A stretch of DNA of 33,347 bases from RECO01 sp050485385 (GCA_050485385.1 JBJHBG010000051.1:1-33347), one strand, 5' to 3'; counted from the first letter of the stretch, positions 25,219-32,693 are shown. The notes: generated from the sequence alone by a model not told the origin. A program made the numbers and translations.

Positions 25219-26475
25219 ATGCTGCTGACGGCGCTCGCCGTGCTCGCTTTGCTCTTCCTCTCGGCGATGACGTCGGGCACCGAAACCGCTATGACCGCTG
25301 CCTCGCGCGCGCGCCTGCAGGCGCTGGCGGCGGAGGGCAGCCGCGGTGCGGACATGGTGGGGCGGCTGCTGCAGCATCGCGAGCGGCTGATCGGCGCGCT
25401 CTTGATCGGCAACAACGCCTTCAACATCGTCGCCGCCGCTCTCGCCACCAGCCTCTTCATCCACCTCGTCGGCGAGGCCGGCGTCGCCGTCGCCTCCCTG
25501 GTGATGACCGTCATCGTCGTCATCTTCGCGGAAGTGCTGCCCAAAACCTACGCCATCCGCCACCCCGAGAGCTTCGCCATCGTCGTCGCCCCTGTGGTCC
25601 GTGCCTTCGTCTTCCTGCTGACCCCGGTGACCTACCTGCTCGGTTGGCTGATCAACCTCTTTCTGCGGGCCTTCGGCATCGCCGCCAGCAGCGCCCCCTT
25701 GGTGCCGGCCTACGACATCATCCGCGGTCAGATCGAGCTGCACAGCGAGGAAGGCCAGATCGCCAAGCACGACCGCGACATGCTCGGCGGCATCCTCGAT
25801 CTCGCCGAAGTCCCGGTCGCCGACGTCATGACCCACCGCCGCGACATGGTCACCATCGACGTCGACGCCTCGCTCGACGAGATCGTCGCCCAGGTAGAGA
25901 GCAACCCCTACACCCGCTACCCCGCCTGGCGTGGCGAGCCGGATCAGATCATCGGCGTGCTCCATGCGCGCGACCTCCTGGTCGCGGTCAAGCGCGCGAG
26001 CGACGCTGGCGGCGCCGTCGACGTCGCCTCGCTGCTCGGCGAGCCCTGGTTCGTGCCCGACACCACCTCGTGCAAGCGCCAGCTCCTCGCCTTTCGCCAG
26101 CGCCGCCAGCATCTCGCCCTGGTCGTCGACGAGTACGGCTCCATCATGGGGCTCGTCACCCTGGAAGACATCATCGAGGAGATCGTCGGCGACATCGTCG
26201 ACGAGAAGGACGTCGAGGTCGCGGGCGTCACCCTCCAGCCCGACGGCACGCTCTTCGTCGACGGCAAGGTCACCGTGCGCGACCTCAACCGCCAGTTCGA
26301 CTGGAAGCTCCCGGACGACGAAGCCGCCACCATCGCCGGCCTCGTCATCCATGAGGCCCAGATGATCCCCGACGTCGGCCAGACCTTCACCTTCCACGGC
26401 TTCCGCTTCGAAGTCATGGCCCGCGAAGGCCACCAGATCACCCAGCTCCGCCTCATCCCTCCGCCAGCGCCGTAG
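25219..26475 (+). CDS. CNNM/CorC-family membrane protein (DUF21-CBS-CorC_HlyC)
   Basis: This 418-aa inner-membrane protein has an N-terminal DUF21/CNNM domain (about 1-180) with four hydrophobic segments and SGTETAMTAASRARL, IGNNAFNIVAAALATS and FAEVLPKTYA, a pair of CBS motifs (about 195-320, VADVMTHRRDMVTIDVDA and VVDEYGSIMGLVTLEDIIEEIVGDI), and the C-terminal CorC_HlyC domain ending FTFHGFRFEVMARE. Relatives (CorB/CorC, CNNM) export or regulate Mg2+; a haemolysin role implied by old names is not supported. The ATG follows aroB by 21 bp. The aroK-aroB-CNNM order recurs in alphaproteobacteria, so it is probably part of the operon. Confidence 0.92.
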   Translation: MLLTALAVLALLFLSAMTSGTETAMTAASRARLQALAAEGSRGADMVGRLLQHRERLIGALLIGNNAFNIVAAALATSLFIHLVGEAGVAVASLVMTVIVVIFAEVLPKTYAIRHPESFAIVVAPVVRAFVFLLTPVTYLLGWLINLFLRAFGIAASSAPLVPAYDIIRGQIELHSEEGQIAKHDRDMLGGILDLAEVPVADVMTHRRDMVTIDVDASLDEIVAQVESNPYTRYPAWRGEPDQIIGVLHARDLLVAVKRASDAGGAVDVASLLGEPWFVPDTTSCKRQLLAFRQRRQHLALVVDEYGSIMGLVTLEDIIEEIVGDIVDEKDVEVAGVTLQPDGTLFVDGKVTVRDLNRQFDWKLPDDEAATIAGLVIHEAQMIPDVGQTFTFHGFRFEVMAREGHQITQLRLIPPPAP

Positions 26476-26781
26476 AGCGGCGGGCGACGAGACGCGCGGA
26501 TGCCGACGCCCTAGCCGACAGGACGCAACCGGATCGTCGGTTTTGGGGTCGATCGAAGGGCATCGGTTGTCGCCACGCCGCAGGTGACGGCGACCGTCGC
26601 CGCGATCGACGAGGCGTTCGGTCGCGTGGAGCCGAGGATCCACCGGTACGCCGTCGTCGCGCCGCAACGTCGAGGATGGCGTCGGCCACCCTTACCCAGG
26701 CGGAACGACGCCCGACAGCACCTCGGGATCTCTCGACCAAGTTTCGCTAAGCTTTTGATTTGAAGATAAAATATTGGATCA
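26476..26781. other. 306-bp gap after the CNNM gene, nothing recognised
   Basis: No gene is recognised. The first 220 bp are GC-rich with short open frames on both strands but no familiar product; one plus-strand frame (about 26584-26763, VTATVAAIDEAFGRVEPRIH and on) might be a decayed gene piece. The last 40 bp turn sharply AT-rich just before the direct repeat. Confidence 0.5.
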
Positions 26782-26797
26782 TGGCTGGGGCGCCAGG
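26782..26797 (-). repeat. Left 16-bp copy of the tRNA-Gln 3' end (att-like)
   Basis: TGGCTGGGGCGCCAGG is identical to the end of the tRNA-Gln gene 1.6 kb away, covering CCA, discriminator base, acceptor 3' strand and start of the T arm. Identity breaks at the next base and only scattered matches follow, so no full tRNA is present here. Confidence 0.7.
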
Positions 26798-27048
26798 GTT
26801 TGCAGGTGCGCCCCGTTAACCATTCGATTTCAGCAACTTAGCCGGCATGTTCCAATAGCTGAGCCACCCGTGTGCCATAGCTGTGATCGGCCGCGGCCAC
26901 AAGTGAGGCCGGGCGTTAACCGTACCGGCGGGCGCCTCCGCGCGTGCGATCAGCCGGTGAAACCCAGGGACCGCGCCCAACATCCATGACGGCGTTCTCG
27001 CGCTCAGCGCGGCTGCCGTGGCGCGGCCGCGCGCCACCGCTGTAGCCG
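26798..27048. other. 251-bp stretch without a recognisable gene
   Basis: Short frames exist on both strands, for example a minus-strand one ending MAHGWLSYWNMPAKLLKSNG, but none is recognised. GTTAACC occurs twice (in GCCCCGTTAACC and GGGCGTTAACC). The segment is less GC-biased than flanking core genes, fitting imported or decayed DNA. Confidence 0.4.
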
Positions 27049-27077
27049 TTGACGACAATGTCGCTCTCAGCTACATC
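27049..27077 (+). promoter_or_regulatory. Candidate promoter of the toxin-antitoxin pair
   Basis: TTGACG (27049-27054, 5 of 6) and TACATC (27072-27077) are spaced 17 nt. The predicted transcription start falls at or next to the toxin GTG (27084), which has no Shine-Dalgarno sequence, so a leaderless mRNA is possible. Confidence 0.4.
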
Positions 27078-27083
27078 CCGCGC

Positions 27084-27329
27084 GTGAAGCCGATCACCTA
27101 CCAGCGCGCCGCCCGCAAGGCCCTGACGCGGATGCCGCGCACCGACGCGGAACGGATCATGGCGAAGATCGAAGCCTATGCCTGCGATCCTGCGGCACAG
27201 GCGAACAACGTGAAGGCGCTGCAAGGGCGACCCGGCCTGCGCCTGCGCGTCGGCGACTGGCGGGTCATCATGCTGGACGGCGAGGTGCTGGACGTCCTCG
27301 ACGTCGGCCCGCGTGGGTCGATCTACTGA
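27084..27329 (+). CDS. RelE/ParE-superfamily toxin
   Basis: This 81-aa protein opens KPITYQRAARKALTRMP and contains NNVKALQG, RLRVGDWRVIM and the closing VLDVGPRGSIY, the compact alpha/beta fold of RelE-type toxins. Many of these cleave mRNA at the ribosome, while ParE members poison gyrase; the sequence alone does not decide. The frame is open further upstream, but GTG 27084 gives the standard length. It lies 11 bp upstream of an XRE-type antitoxin, toxin first as in higBA-like modules, and within the tRNA-Gln-bounded segment. Confidence 0.85.
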   Translation: MKPITYQRAARKALTRMPRTDAERIMAKIEAYACDPAAQANNVKALQGRPGLRLRVGDWRVIMLDGEVLDVLDVGPRGSIY

Positions 27330-27340
27330 AGGAGCCTGCC

Positions 27341-27667
27341 ATGGACACCGTGACCATCCCCCGCGTCGAATACGACCGGCTGCGCGAGGCTGCCGAGATG
27401 CTGGCCGACGTTGCCGCCTTCGACCGCGCGATGGCCGAGCGCGCCGAAGGTCTGCCGCACGACCACATGCGCCGCCTCGTGGCGGGCGAGCCGGCGCTGC
27501 GCGTCTGGCGCCAATGGCGCGGGCTGACACAGACGGCGCTCGCCGCGCGCAGCGGCGTCAATCGCGTCCAGATCGCCGACATCGAGGCCGGCCGCAAGAC
27601 CGGCTCCGTTGCCACTCTCCGCGCGCTCGCCGACGCGCTCGGCGCTACCTTGGACGATCTGGCGTAA
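27341..27667 (+). CDS. XRE-family antitoxin
   Basis: This 108-aa protein is the presumed partner of the upstream toxin. The N-terminal half (TIPRVEYDRLREAAEMLADV) is a likely toxin-binding helix region. The C-terminal half (about 53-108) is a Cro/C1-type helix-turn-helix with WRGLTQTALAARSGVNRVQI and ADIEAGRKTGSVATLRALAD. A GAAGGAG 6 nt before the ATG overlaps the toxin stop, so translation is coupled and the antitoxin likely better translated than the GTG-started toxin. Such antitoxins usually repress their own promoter. No palindromic operator is obvious at the candidate promoter. Confidence 0.88.
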   Translation: MDTVTIPRVEYDRLREAAEMLADVAAFDRAMAERAEGLPHDHMRRLVAGEPALRVWRQWRGLTQTALAARSGVNRVQIADIEAGRKTGSVATLRALADALGATLDDLA

Positions 27668-27706
27668 TCTGGAGGGTCCGGACTCATCGGTGCATGCGCG
27701 CCTAGG

Positions 27707-28114
27707 TTGAAGTGCTGCATCAGCGGCATCTCGCGGCCGACGTTGCGCAAGTGGTGGCGCCGCTACCAGGTGCTCGGCGTCGCCGGGTTGGAGGAGGAAA
27801 GCCGCCGGCCACGCCACTCGCCGGCACGGGAGGTCGTCGATCGCGAGGAGGAACTGATCCTCCAGCCCCGCCGCGAACGCGGTCTTGGCATCAAGCAACT
27901 GCGCATCGAGCTCATTCGCGAGCACGCGATCACGCTGGCCCTCGATACCATTCACAAAGTCCTCGTCCGACGCGGCGAGAGCCGGCTGAAGCGTGGATGG
28001 GTGCGGCCGAAGGTGCCCAAGCGCTACAGCAGGCCCATTCCGGGTGATCGTATCCAGGTCGACGTCTGCAAAGTCGGGTTCGGCATCTACCAGTACACCG
28101 TTGTCGCCGAAGCC
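27707..28114 (+). pseudogene. Truncated transposase (IS481/IS3-like), remnant
   Basis: About 136 codons encode a transposase N-terminal part: helix-turn-helix GISRPTLRKWWRRYQVLG, a linker rich in Arg, a second DNA-binding unit LGIKQLRIELIREHAITLAL with DTIHKVLVRRG, and the start of the DDE core with one acidic residue in IQVDVCKV followed by YQYTVV. Homology then stops: the rest of the catalytic domain (second D and E) is missing, and the open frame runs on through unrelated sequence into the tRNA gene. The N-terminus also seems short. It cannot be functional. No convincing terminal inverted repeats were found. Confidence 0.75.
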
Positions 28115-28379
28115 AGACTATCAACCCGAAGGACTCTCAGAATGATCGAGGGAGCCGTAGGGGGTACTCCAGCGACCGTCACTTCCCGACCCAAGGCGAT
28201 TCTTGGAATCGCTCGGCCTTGCGGGTCAGAACGCCGAGGACAAGTCGGAAGCCGTCGAATCGTCACGACAGCGGCCTGCTTCGTGATCACCGCGCCTGCT
28301 CCTCGCGCGAAGTGGGCCGGTGGAGCAACTACTCCACCAATCGGATGGCGCGACAAACATATCAGTTATTTCGAAATGT
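28115..28379. other. 265 bp between the transposase remnant and tRNA-Gln, nothing coding recognised
   Basis: No gene is recognised in this less GC-biased stretch. It holds a perfect 6-bp hairpin, GTGGAG (28320-28325) with CTCCAC (28332-28337), about 45 nt downstream of the tRNA 3' end on the minus strand but without a T run after it. The last 35 bp next to the tRNA are AT-rich, like those beside the left repeat. Confidence 0.4.
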
Positions 28380-28395
28380 TGGCTGGGGCGCCAGG
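28380..28395 (-). repeat. Right copy of the 16-bp direct repeat, within the tRNA-Gln 3' end
   Basis: TGGCTGGGGCGCCAGG here is functional tRNA sequence (CCA end to T stem on the minus strand). Together with the left copy it brackets the accessory segment, the arrangement made when an element inserts at a tRNA 3' end. Confidence 0.7.
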
Positions 28396-28453
28396 ATTCG
28401 AACCTGGGATCATGGGACCAAAACCCACTGCCTTACCGCTTGGCTACGCCCCA
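28380..28453 (-). tRNA. tRNA-Gln (anticodon TTG)
   Basis: The minus strand folds as a full cloverleaf: acceptor arm TGGGGCG with CGCCCCA, discriminator G and an encoded CCA (28380-28382); D arm around GCCAAGCGGTAAGGC; anticodon stem GTGGG/CCCAT with loop TTTTGGT, giving anticodon TTG; and T arm CCAGG TTCGAAT CCTGG. At 74 nt including CCA it is a standard glutamine tRNA reading CAA. It is encoded 54 bp downstream of ispE on the same strand. Its 3' end abuts the accessory segment and serves as the likely integration site. Confidence 0.95.
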
Positions 28454-28507
28454 TCGGCAGCGCGGCGGAGATTGGAGATTAGGGGGTGCGCCGGGGGTGG
28501 GCAAGGG

Positions 28508-29374
28508 TCAGTGGGCGAGCAGTCGGGTGCGTTGACACCACCAGTCGGGATGGCTGCGGTGGACGCGGTCGGCGGCGCGGTCGGCGGCCCCCGCTTCGGC
28601 GAAGGCGGCGAACGCCGTGGCCCCGCTGCCGCAGAGGCGCACCAGCGGCGAGCCCAGGTCGCGGAGGGTGGCGAGAACCGCGGCGATCGGCGGCTGGATG
28701 CGGCAGGCGGCGGGCTCCAGCGCATTCCTCCCCTGCACCAGCCAGGCGGGCCACGGCTCGGCCGCGGCCGGGCGTTCCGGTGCCGGGCCGAAGTCGGCGT
28801 CTTGGAGCGCACCGTAGACGCGGCCGGTCGGCGCCGGCACCTGCGGATTGACCAGAAGCAGCTCGAGGGCCGGAACGGGGGGAGCAGGTTCCAGCACGTC
28901 GCCGATGCCGCGCATCCGGCAGGGCCGGCCGGCGAGGCACACCGGGACGTCGGCGCCGAGCGAGCGCGCGAGTGCCAGCAACGCACCCGCCTTCGGCTCG
29001 ACGCGCCAGAGGCGCGCCAGCGCCCGCAGCGTCGCCGCCGCGTCGGCCGAGCCGCCGCCGAGCCCGGCCGCCAGGGGGATGCGCTTGGTCAGGGTGACGT
29101 GGACCTGCGGTGGGCGACCGACCAGCGCTGCCAGACCCGCCACGGCGCCGGCGACGAGGCTTTCGCCCGCCGTTTGCAGCGCCGCGCCGAACGGCCCCTC
29201 CAGGCGCACATGGAAGGCCGCGGCCGGCGCGACCTCGACCGTGTCGCCGAAGGCGGCGAAGGCGACGATGCTGTCGAGGTCGTGATAACCGTCCGCCCGG
29301 CGGCGCTCGACGTAGAGGTCGAGGTTGAGCTTGGCGGGTGCGGGCTCGACGACCGCCCCGAATTCAGCCGGCAT
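28508..29374 (-). CDS. ispE: 4-(cytidine 5'-diphospho)-2-C-methyl-D-erythritol kinase
   Basis: IspE phosphorylates CDP-methylerythritol in the MEP route to isoprenoids. The 288-aa GHMP kinase has the substrate-binding start VEPAPAKLNLDLYVERRRADGYHDLDS, the ATP-binding PLAAGLGGGSADAAATL (about residues 104-120), ADVPVCLAGRP, and the C-terminal GHMP motif VRLCGSGATAFAAF. The ATG lies 11 bp inside the end of the TPR lipoprotein gene, so the two are coupled, a pairing I recall from other alphaproteobacteria. Length is normal. Confidence 0.95.
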   Translation of the reverse strand: MPAEFGAVVEPAPAKLNLDLYVERRRADGYHDLDSIVAFAAFGDTVEVAPAAAFHVRLEGPFGAALQTAGESLVAGAVAGLAALVGRPPQVHVTLTKRIPLAAGLGGGSADAAATLRALARLWRVEPKAGALLALARSLGADVPVCLAGRPCRMRGIGDVLEPAPPVPALELLLVNPQVPAPTGRVYGALQDADFGPAPERPAAAEPWPAWLVQGRNALEPAACRIQPPIAAVLATLRDLGSPLVRLCGSGATAFAAFAEAGAADRAADRVHRSHPDWWCQRTRLLAH

Positions 29375-31118
29375 CGCCCAGGCCGCGCTCCAGCTTGGCT
29401 TCGATGGCCGGGACGTCCTCGGGCTCGGGGTCGAGAGTCAGCGCGCGCTCCCATTGGAAGCGCGCCTCGCGGTAGCGGCCGACCCGCCAAAAGGCGTCGC
29501 CCAGATGGTCGTTGATCACGGGATCGCCCGGCGCCAGCTCGATCGCCTGCTCGAGATAGCGCACCGCCTCGTCGTACTCGCCGAGCCGGTAGTAGGCCCA
29601 TCCCAGGCTGTCGACGATATAGCCGTCGTCCGGCTGCAACTCGACGGCGCGGTAGAGCATCGCCTTGGCTTCGGCGAGGTGCAGGCCCTGGTCGACCCAG
29701 CTGTAGCCCAGATAGTTGAGCACATAGGGCTGATCGGGGCTCAGCTCGAGAGCGCGTTGCAGGTCGCGCTCCGCCTCGGGCCAACGTTGGCTGCGCTCGT
29801 AGGCGATGCCGCGAGCGTAGAACAGCCGCCAATGTTCGGTGTCGACGGTACCGATTCGCTGGATCGCCTTGGCGTAGGCGTCGGTCGCCTCCGCGAAGCG
29901 CTGCTCGCGACGCAACAGGTCGCCGAGCGCCATGGCCGGGCGCGCGTCGTGCGGACGCGCCTCGATCTGCCGGCGGAGTTCGGCTACCGCCGCCTCGACC
30001 TCGCCGCCGCGGCCGAGCGCTTCGGCGCGTTCGAGCCGCGCCGGGGCGTGCCAGGGCGAGCCTTCAGGAATGTTGTCGAGGACGGCGAGCGCCGCCTCGG
30101 CACCTTCCTGTTCGGCGAGCAGCCCGCCGAGCAGGAGCCAGGCGGGGTCGTAGTCCGGTGCCGCGTGCAGCGCGGTGCGGGCGTAGAACGTGGCCTGCAA
30201 TGGGCGGCGCTGGGCAGCCAGCAGTTCGGCGAGCGCCACCATGCCGTCGGCGATGCCTTGCTCGGGTGTGGCGAAGGCCGGCGGAGGAATCTGGCCGGCT
30301 GCGAGGGCCGCCGCCGCATGGGCGAGACGGTCCGAGCGGGTCGGCCCGTCGCCGCGCAAGCGCAGGAGGGCGCCGGCCGCTTCCGCCTCGCCGACGCGCG
30401 CCAAGAGACGCGCCTGCTCGGCGAGCATCCGTTCCGGCAGCGCCGAGGGCTCGTCGTCGAAGCCGGCGAGCAAGCCGAGCGCCTCCTCCGGTCGGCCGGC
30501 GCGGTCCAACAGGGCCACGCGATGGAACGTGGTCAGCTCGCCCAGTCGCGCTTCGGTCTCGCCCAGCGTTGCGGCGCCCGCGGCCGGATCGGCGGCGAGC
30601 CAGGCCTCGATCAGCGGGCGCACGACGCCCGGCAGCGAGCGTTCGTCGATGGCTTCGAGTTCGACTCGGGCATCGCCGGTCCCGGTGCGCAGCGCGTCGG
30701 CCGCCCGCCAGAGCCGCGCCTCGGCCGCACCGGCGGCATCGTCGGCCTCGACGACGTCTCGCGCCAGCTCGCGGGTGCGTTCCACCTCGCCGCTCGCCGC
30801 CATGAGCAGGAAGACCTGCCGCCTGAGATCGAGGTCGTCGGGGGTGGCCGCGAGCGCCCGGTCGAGGCCGAAGGCGGCGGCGGCGATGTCGCCCCGCGCC
30901 AGCGCGAACTGGCCCGCGAGAAAGGCGCCGGAAACGGAGCGGGCCTCCTGCGCCATGGCGGCGCTGCCCCCCGGGCTCGGCGTGCAGCCGGCGATCACGA
31001 GGCCGGCGGCGAACAGCCACGGCAGCGTGGACGCCGTCCGTCGTCGCGGACCGCACGCCGCGCTTGACGGCGTGGCCGGCCCGCCCCTATCCATCCCGCT
31101 CGCGCGCAATACCGACAT
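29364..31118 (-). CDS. TPR-repeat lipoprotein
   Basis: This 584-aa protein has a basic start, a hydrophobic segment LPWLFAAGLVIAGC and a lipobox VIAGC with Cys45, marking it as an exported lipoprotein. The rest is helical. The C-terminal 250 residues have clear tetratricopeptide repeats (for example YVLNYLGYSWVDQGLHLAEA, YIVDSLGWAYYRLGEYDEAV and VINDHLGDAFWRVGRYREAR); more diverged repeats lie before. It probably scaffolds protein contacts in the periplasm; the partners are unknown. An ATG at 31118 with GGAGGA about 10 nt upstream was chosen; ATG 31094 is also possible and still keeps the signal. A much longer open frame upstream is a shadow of plus-strand genes. Confidence 0.88.
   Translation of the reverse strand: MSVLRASGMDRGGPATPSSAACGPRRRTASTLPWLFAAGLVIAGCTPSPGGSAAMAQEARSVSGAFLAGQFALARGDIAAAAFGLDRALAATPDDLDLRRQVFLLMAASGEVERTRELARDVVEADDAAGAAEARLWRAADALRTGTGDARVELEAIDERSLPGVVRPLIEAWLAADPAAGAATLGETEARLGELTTFHRVALLDRAGRPEEALGLLAGFDDEPSALPERMLAEQARLLARVGEAEAAGALLRLRGDGPTRSDRLAHAAAALAAGQIPPPAFATPEQGIADGMVALAELLAAQRRPLQATFYARTALHAAPDYDPAWLLLGGLLAEQEGAEAALAVLDNIPEGSPWHAPARLERAEALGRGGEVEAAVAELRRQIEARPHDARPAMALGDLLRREQRFAEATDAYAKAIQRIGTVDTEHWRLFYARGIAYERSQRWPEAERDLQRALELSPDQPYVLNYLGYSWVDQGLHLAEAKAMLYRAVELQPDDGYIVDSLGWAYYRLGEYDEAVRYLEQAIELAPGDPVINDHLGDAFWRVGRYREARFQWERALTLDPEPEDVPAIEAKLERGLGDAG
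31064..31093 (+). promoter_or_regulatory. Candidate promoter of the 67-aa protein gene
   Basis: TTGACG (31064-31069) is followed after 17-18 nt by CTATCCA (31087-31093), resembling the alphaproteobacterial TTGAC/CTAT pattern. It lies inside the start of the divergent TPR gene, because only 27 bp separate the two start codons. Transcription would begin near 31100. Confidence 0.4.
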
Positions 31119-31145
31119 CGTCAGGCGATCCTCCGGAGACCATTC

Positions 31146-31349
31146 ATGTTGAAGACGTCGAAGAGCAAGAACGACCCCACCGCTCGTGGCCCCGCCCAGC
31201 AGGACAAGACCTTCAACGGCAAGAAGGTCAAGCCGGTGCTGTACGTCGGTAACGCCGTGGGTCACGGCCGTTACATGGCGGCCCAGGACGAGGGCGGCAA
31301 GCTCGTGCTCGGCGACGCCGGCAAGCCGATCGCCTACGCGGACCTCTGA
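31146..31349 (+). CDS. Conserved 67-aa protein of unknown function
   Basis: An ATG-started frame with CGGAGA 8 nt upstream encodes a basic, soluble protein. It has a Lys-rich polar start (MLKTSKSKND), then GKKVKPVLYVGNAVGHGRYMA, KLVLGDAGKPIAYADL. The 'VKPVLYVG.AVGHG.YMA' core resembles small hypothetical proteins I recall from other alphaproteobacteria, so I treat it as real. No membrane segment, signal or cysteine is present. It is divergent from the TPR lipoprotein gene and 21 bp before the glycosylase gene, probably in one transcript with it. Function unknown. Confidence 0.75.
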   Translation: MLKTSKSKNDPTARGPAQQDKTFNGKKVKPVLYVGNAVGHGRYMAAQDEGGKLVLGDAGKPIAYADL

Positions 31350-31370
31350 CCGCGTCGCTCGAGCCCGCGC

Positions 31371-32141
31371 GTGCAGGTGCCCGACGCGGGACTGCATGCT
31401 TGGCTCCAGTGGCTCGATGCGGCCGGTGTGGACCAACTCGTCGACGACGCTCCCCGTAGTTGGGCCGAGCGCGCGCCGCCGTTCGTCGCGGGCGACGCGG
31501 CGCCGCCGCAGCCGATCGTCGCGGGTGCCGACGGCGACGATGCCGTGGCCAGCGCGCGGTCGCTCGCAGCGGCGGCCGTCGACGTCGGTGGGCTGATCGA
31601 GACCCTTTCGGGGTTCACGCTCTGCCCGCTCGCGCGCACGGCGACCAACCTCTGCGTCGCCGACGGCGATCCGACGAGTCCGTTCATGCTGATCGGCGAG
31701 GCGCCGGGCCGCGAGGAGGACCGGCAGGGCAAGCCCTTCGTCGGCCCGAGCGGACGGCTGTTGGATCGCATGCTGGCCGCCGCCGGGAGGCCGCGGTCGA
31801 CGACGTGGATCACCAACACGGTCTTCTGGCGCCCGCCCGGCAACCGCGAGCCGGCGGCACAGGAACTGGCCATGTGCCTGCCGTTCCTGGAACGTCAGAT
31901 CGAGTTGATCCGGCCGAAGGTCCTCCTGTTCGTCGGCGGCATCGCGGCACGGGCGCTGCTCGACCAGAAGGACGGCATCACGAAGCTGCGGGGGCGGTCC
32001 TTCGTCTATCGGCTCGCCGACGGCACCGAGATCCCGGCGCGGGTGATGTTCCATCCCGCCTATCTGCTCCGCCGGCCGCAGCTCAAGGGACTCGCGTGGC
32101 GTGACCTGTTGGGCGCGGTGGCGTTGCTCGACGACGGCTGA
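31371..32141 (+). CDS. Uracil-DNA glycosylase superfamily protein (family 4/5-like)
   Basis: This 256-aa protein would remove uracil from DNA in base excision repair. It has the superfamily motif 1 GEAPGREEDRQGKPFVGPSG (about 109-128), TNTVFWRPPGNR (149-159) and motif 2 HPAYLLRRPQLK near the C-terminus. Family 4 enzymes bind a [4Fe-4S] cluster by four cysteines (CxxC near motif 1, plus KCRPPGNR and a Cys some 16 residues on). Here only C85, C95 and C169 exist; the first CxxC position is Phe82 and the RPPGNR one is Trp153. So the standard cluster is probably absent. About 70 N-terminal residues are Ala/Asp-rich and poorly conserved. GTG start; moaB follows by 15 bp. Confidence 0.85.
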   Translation: MQVPDAGLHAWLQWLDAAGVDQLVDDAPRSWAERAPPFVAGDAAPPQPIVAGADGDDAVASARSLAAAAVDVGGLIETLSGFTLCPLARTATNLCVADGDPTSPFMLIGEAPGREEDRQGKPFVGPSGRLLDRMLAAAGRPRSTTWITNTVFWRPPGNREPAAQELAMCLPFLERQIELIRPKVLLFVGGIAARALLDQKDGITKLRGRSFVYRLADGTEIPARVMFHPAYLLRRPQLKGLAWRDLLGAVALLDDG

Positions 32142-32156
32142 ACGGGGGGGGACGAG

Positions 32157-32693
32157 ATGGCAGGCATCGACGAGAGCATTCCGTTCCGGCCGGTTCGCAT
32201 CGCGGTGCTGACGGTCTCGGACAGCCGCGACCTCGAGGGCGACCGCTCGGGCGATCTGCTGGTGGAGCGGATCAGGGCGGCGGGCCACGTCCTCGCCGCG
32301 CGCGATCTGGTGAAGGACGACGCCTCCGTCATCGCCGAGCGGTTCGCCGGCTGGATCGCCGATGCCGGGGTCGAGGTGGTGATCAGCACGGGCGGCACCG
32401 GCGTCACCGGCCGCGACGTCACGCCGGAAGCGTTGGGCCGGGTCGCCGAGAAGGAGATTCCCGGCTTCGGCGAGCTGTTCCGCATGCTGAGCTACGCCAA
32501 GATCGGCACCTCGGCCCTGCAATCGCGGGCCACGGCCGCGGTCGCGCAGGGGACCTATCTCTTCTGCCTGCCGGGTTCGACCGGGGCGTGTCGCGATGCC
32601 TGGGACGGCATTCTCGCCTTTCAGCTCGACGTGCGGCACCGTCCCTGCAACTTCGCCGAGCTTCTGCCGCGCCTGCGCGAGCACGAGGCATAG
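32157..32693 (+). CDS. moaB: Molybdenum cofactor biosynthesis protein MoaB/MogA family
   Basis: This 178-aa protein has the MoCF-binding fold: IAVLTVSDSRDLEGDRSGDLL at the N-terminus, the VISTGGTGVTGRDVTPEAL phosphate-binding motif (about residues 75-93), and LFCLPGSTGACRDAWD toward the C-terminus. MoaB and MogA adenylylate molybdopterin before molybdenum insertion. Length and motifs fit MoaB of bacteria better than the longer MoeA. The ATG lies 15 bp after the glycosylase stop, with a G-rich run upstream. A coxG-type gene follows, which fits since CO dehydrogenase-like enzymes use a molybdenum cofactor, though this may be chance. Confidence 0.92.
   Translation: MAGIDESIPFRPVRIAVLTVSDSRDLEGDRSGDLLVERIRAAGHVLAARDLVKDDASVIAERFAGWIADAGVEVVISTGGTGVTGRDVTPEALGRVAEKEIPGFGELFRMLSYAKIGTSALQSRATAAVAQGTYLFCLPGSTGACRDAWDGILAFQLDVRHRPCNFAELLPRLREHEA

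Larger units (their letters stand above)
26782..28395. mobile_element. Candidate remnant of a tRNA-Gln-integrated element
   Basis: A 1.6-kb segment is bounded by 16-bp perfect direct repeats, the right copy being the 3' end of the intact tRNA-Gln gene. Inside are a toxin-antitoxin pair, a truncated transposase and long stretches without core genes. This is the expected footprint of a tyrosine-recombinase element that entered at the tRNA 3' end and regenerated it. No integrase gene remains, so it would be a deleted remnant. The alternative is that the left repeat is merely a copied fragment of a tRNA gene left by recombination. Confidence 0.5.

Noticed and set aside
26816..27058. 80-aa minus-strand frame in the accessory segment
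   Set aside because: No recognisable domain or ribosome-binding site, and part overlaps the toxin promoter region; left as uncharacterised non-coding DNA.
28320..28337. GTGGAG/CTCCAC hairpin as terminator of tRNA-Gln
   Set aside because: Right strand and distance, but no T run follows on the minus strand; noted only inside the gap entry.
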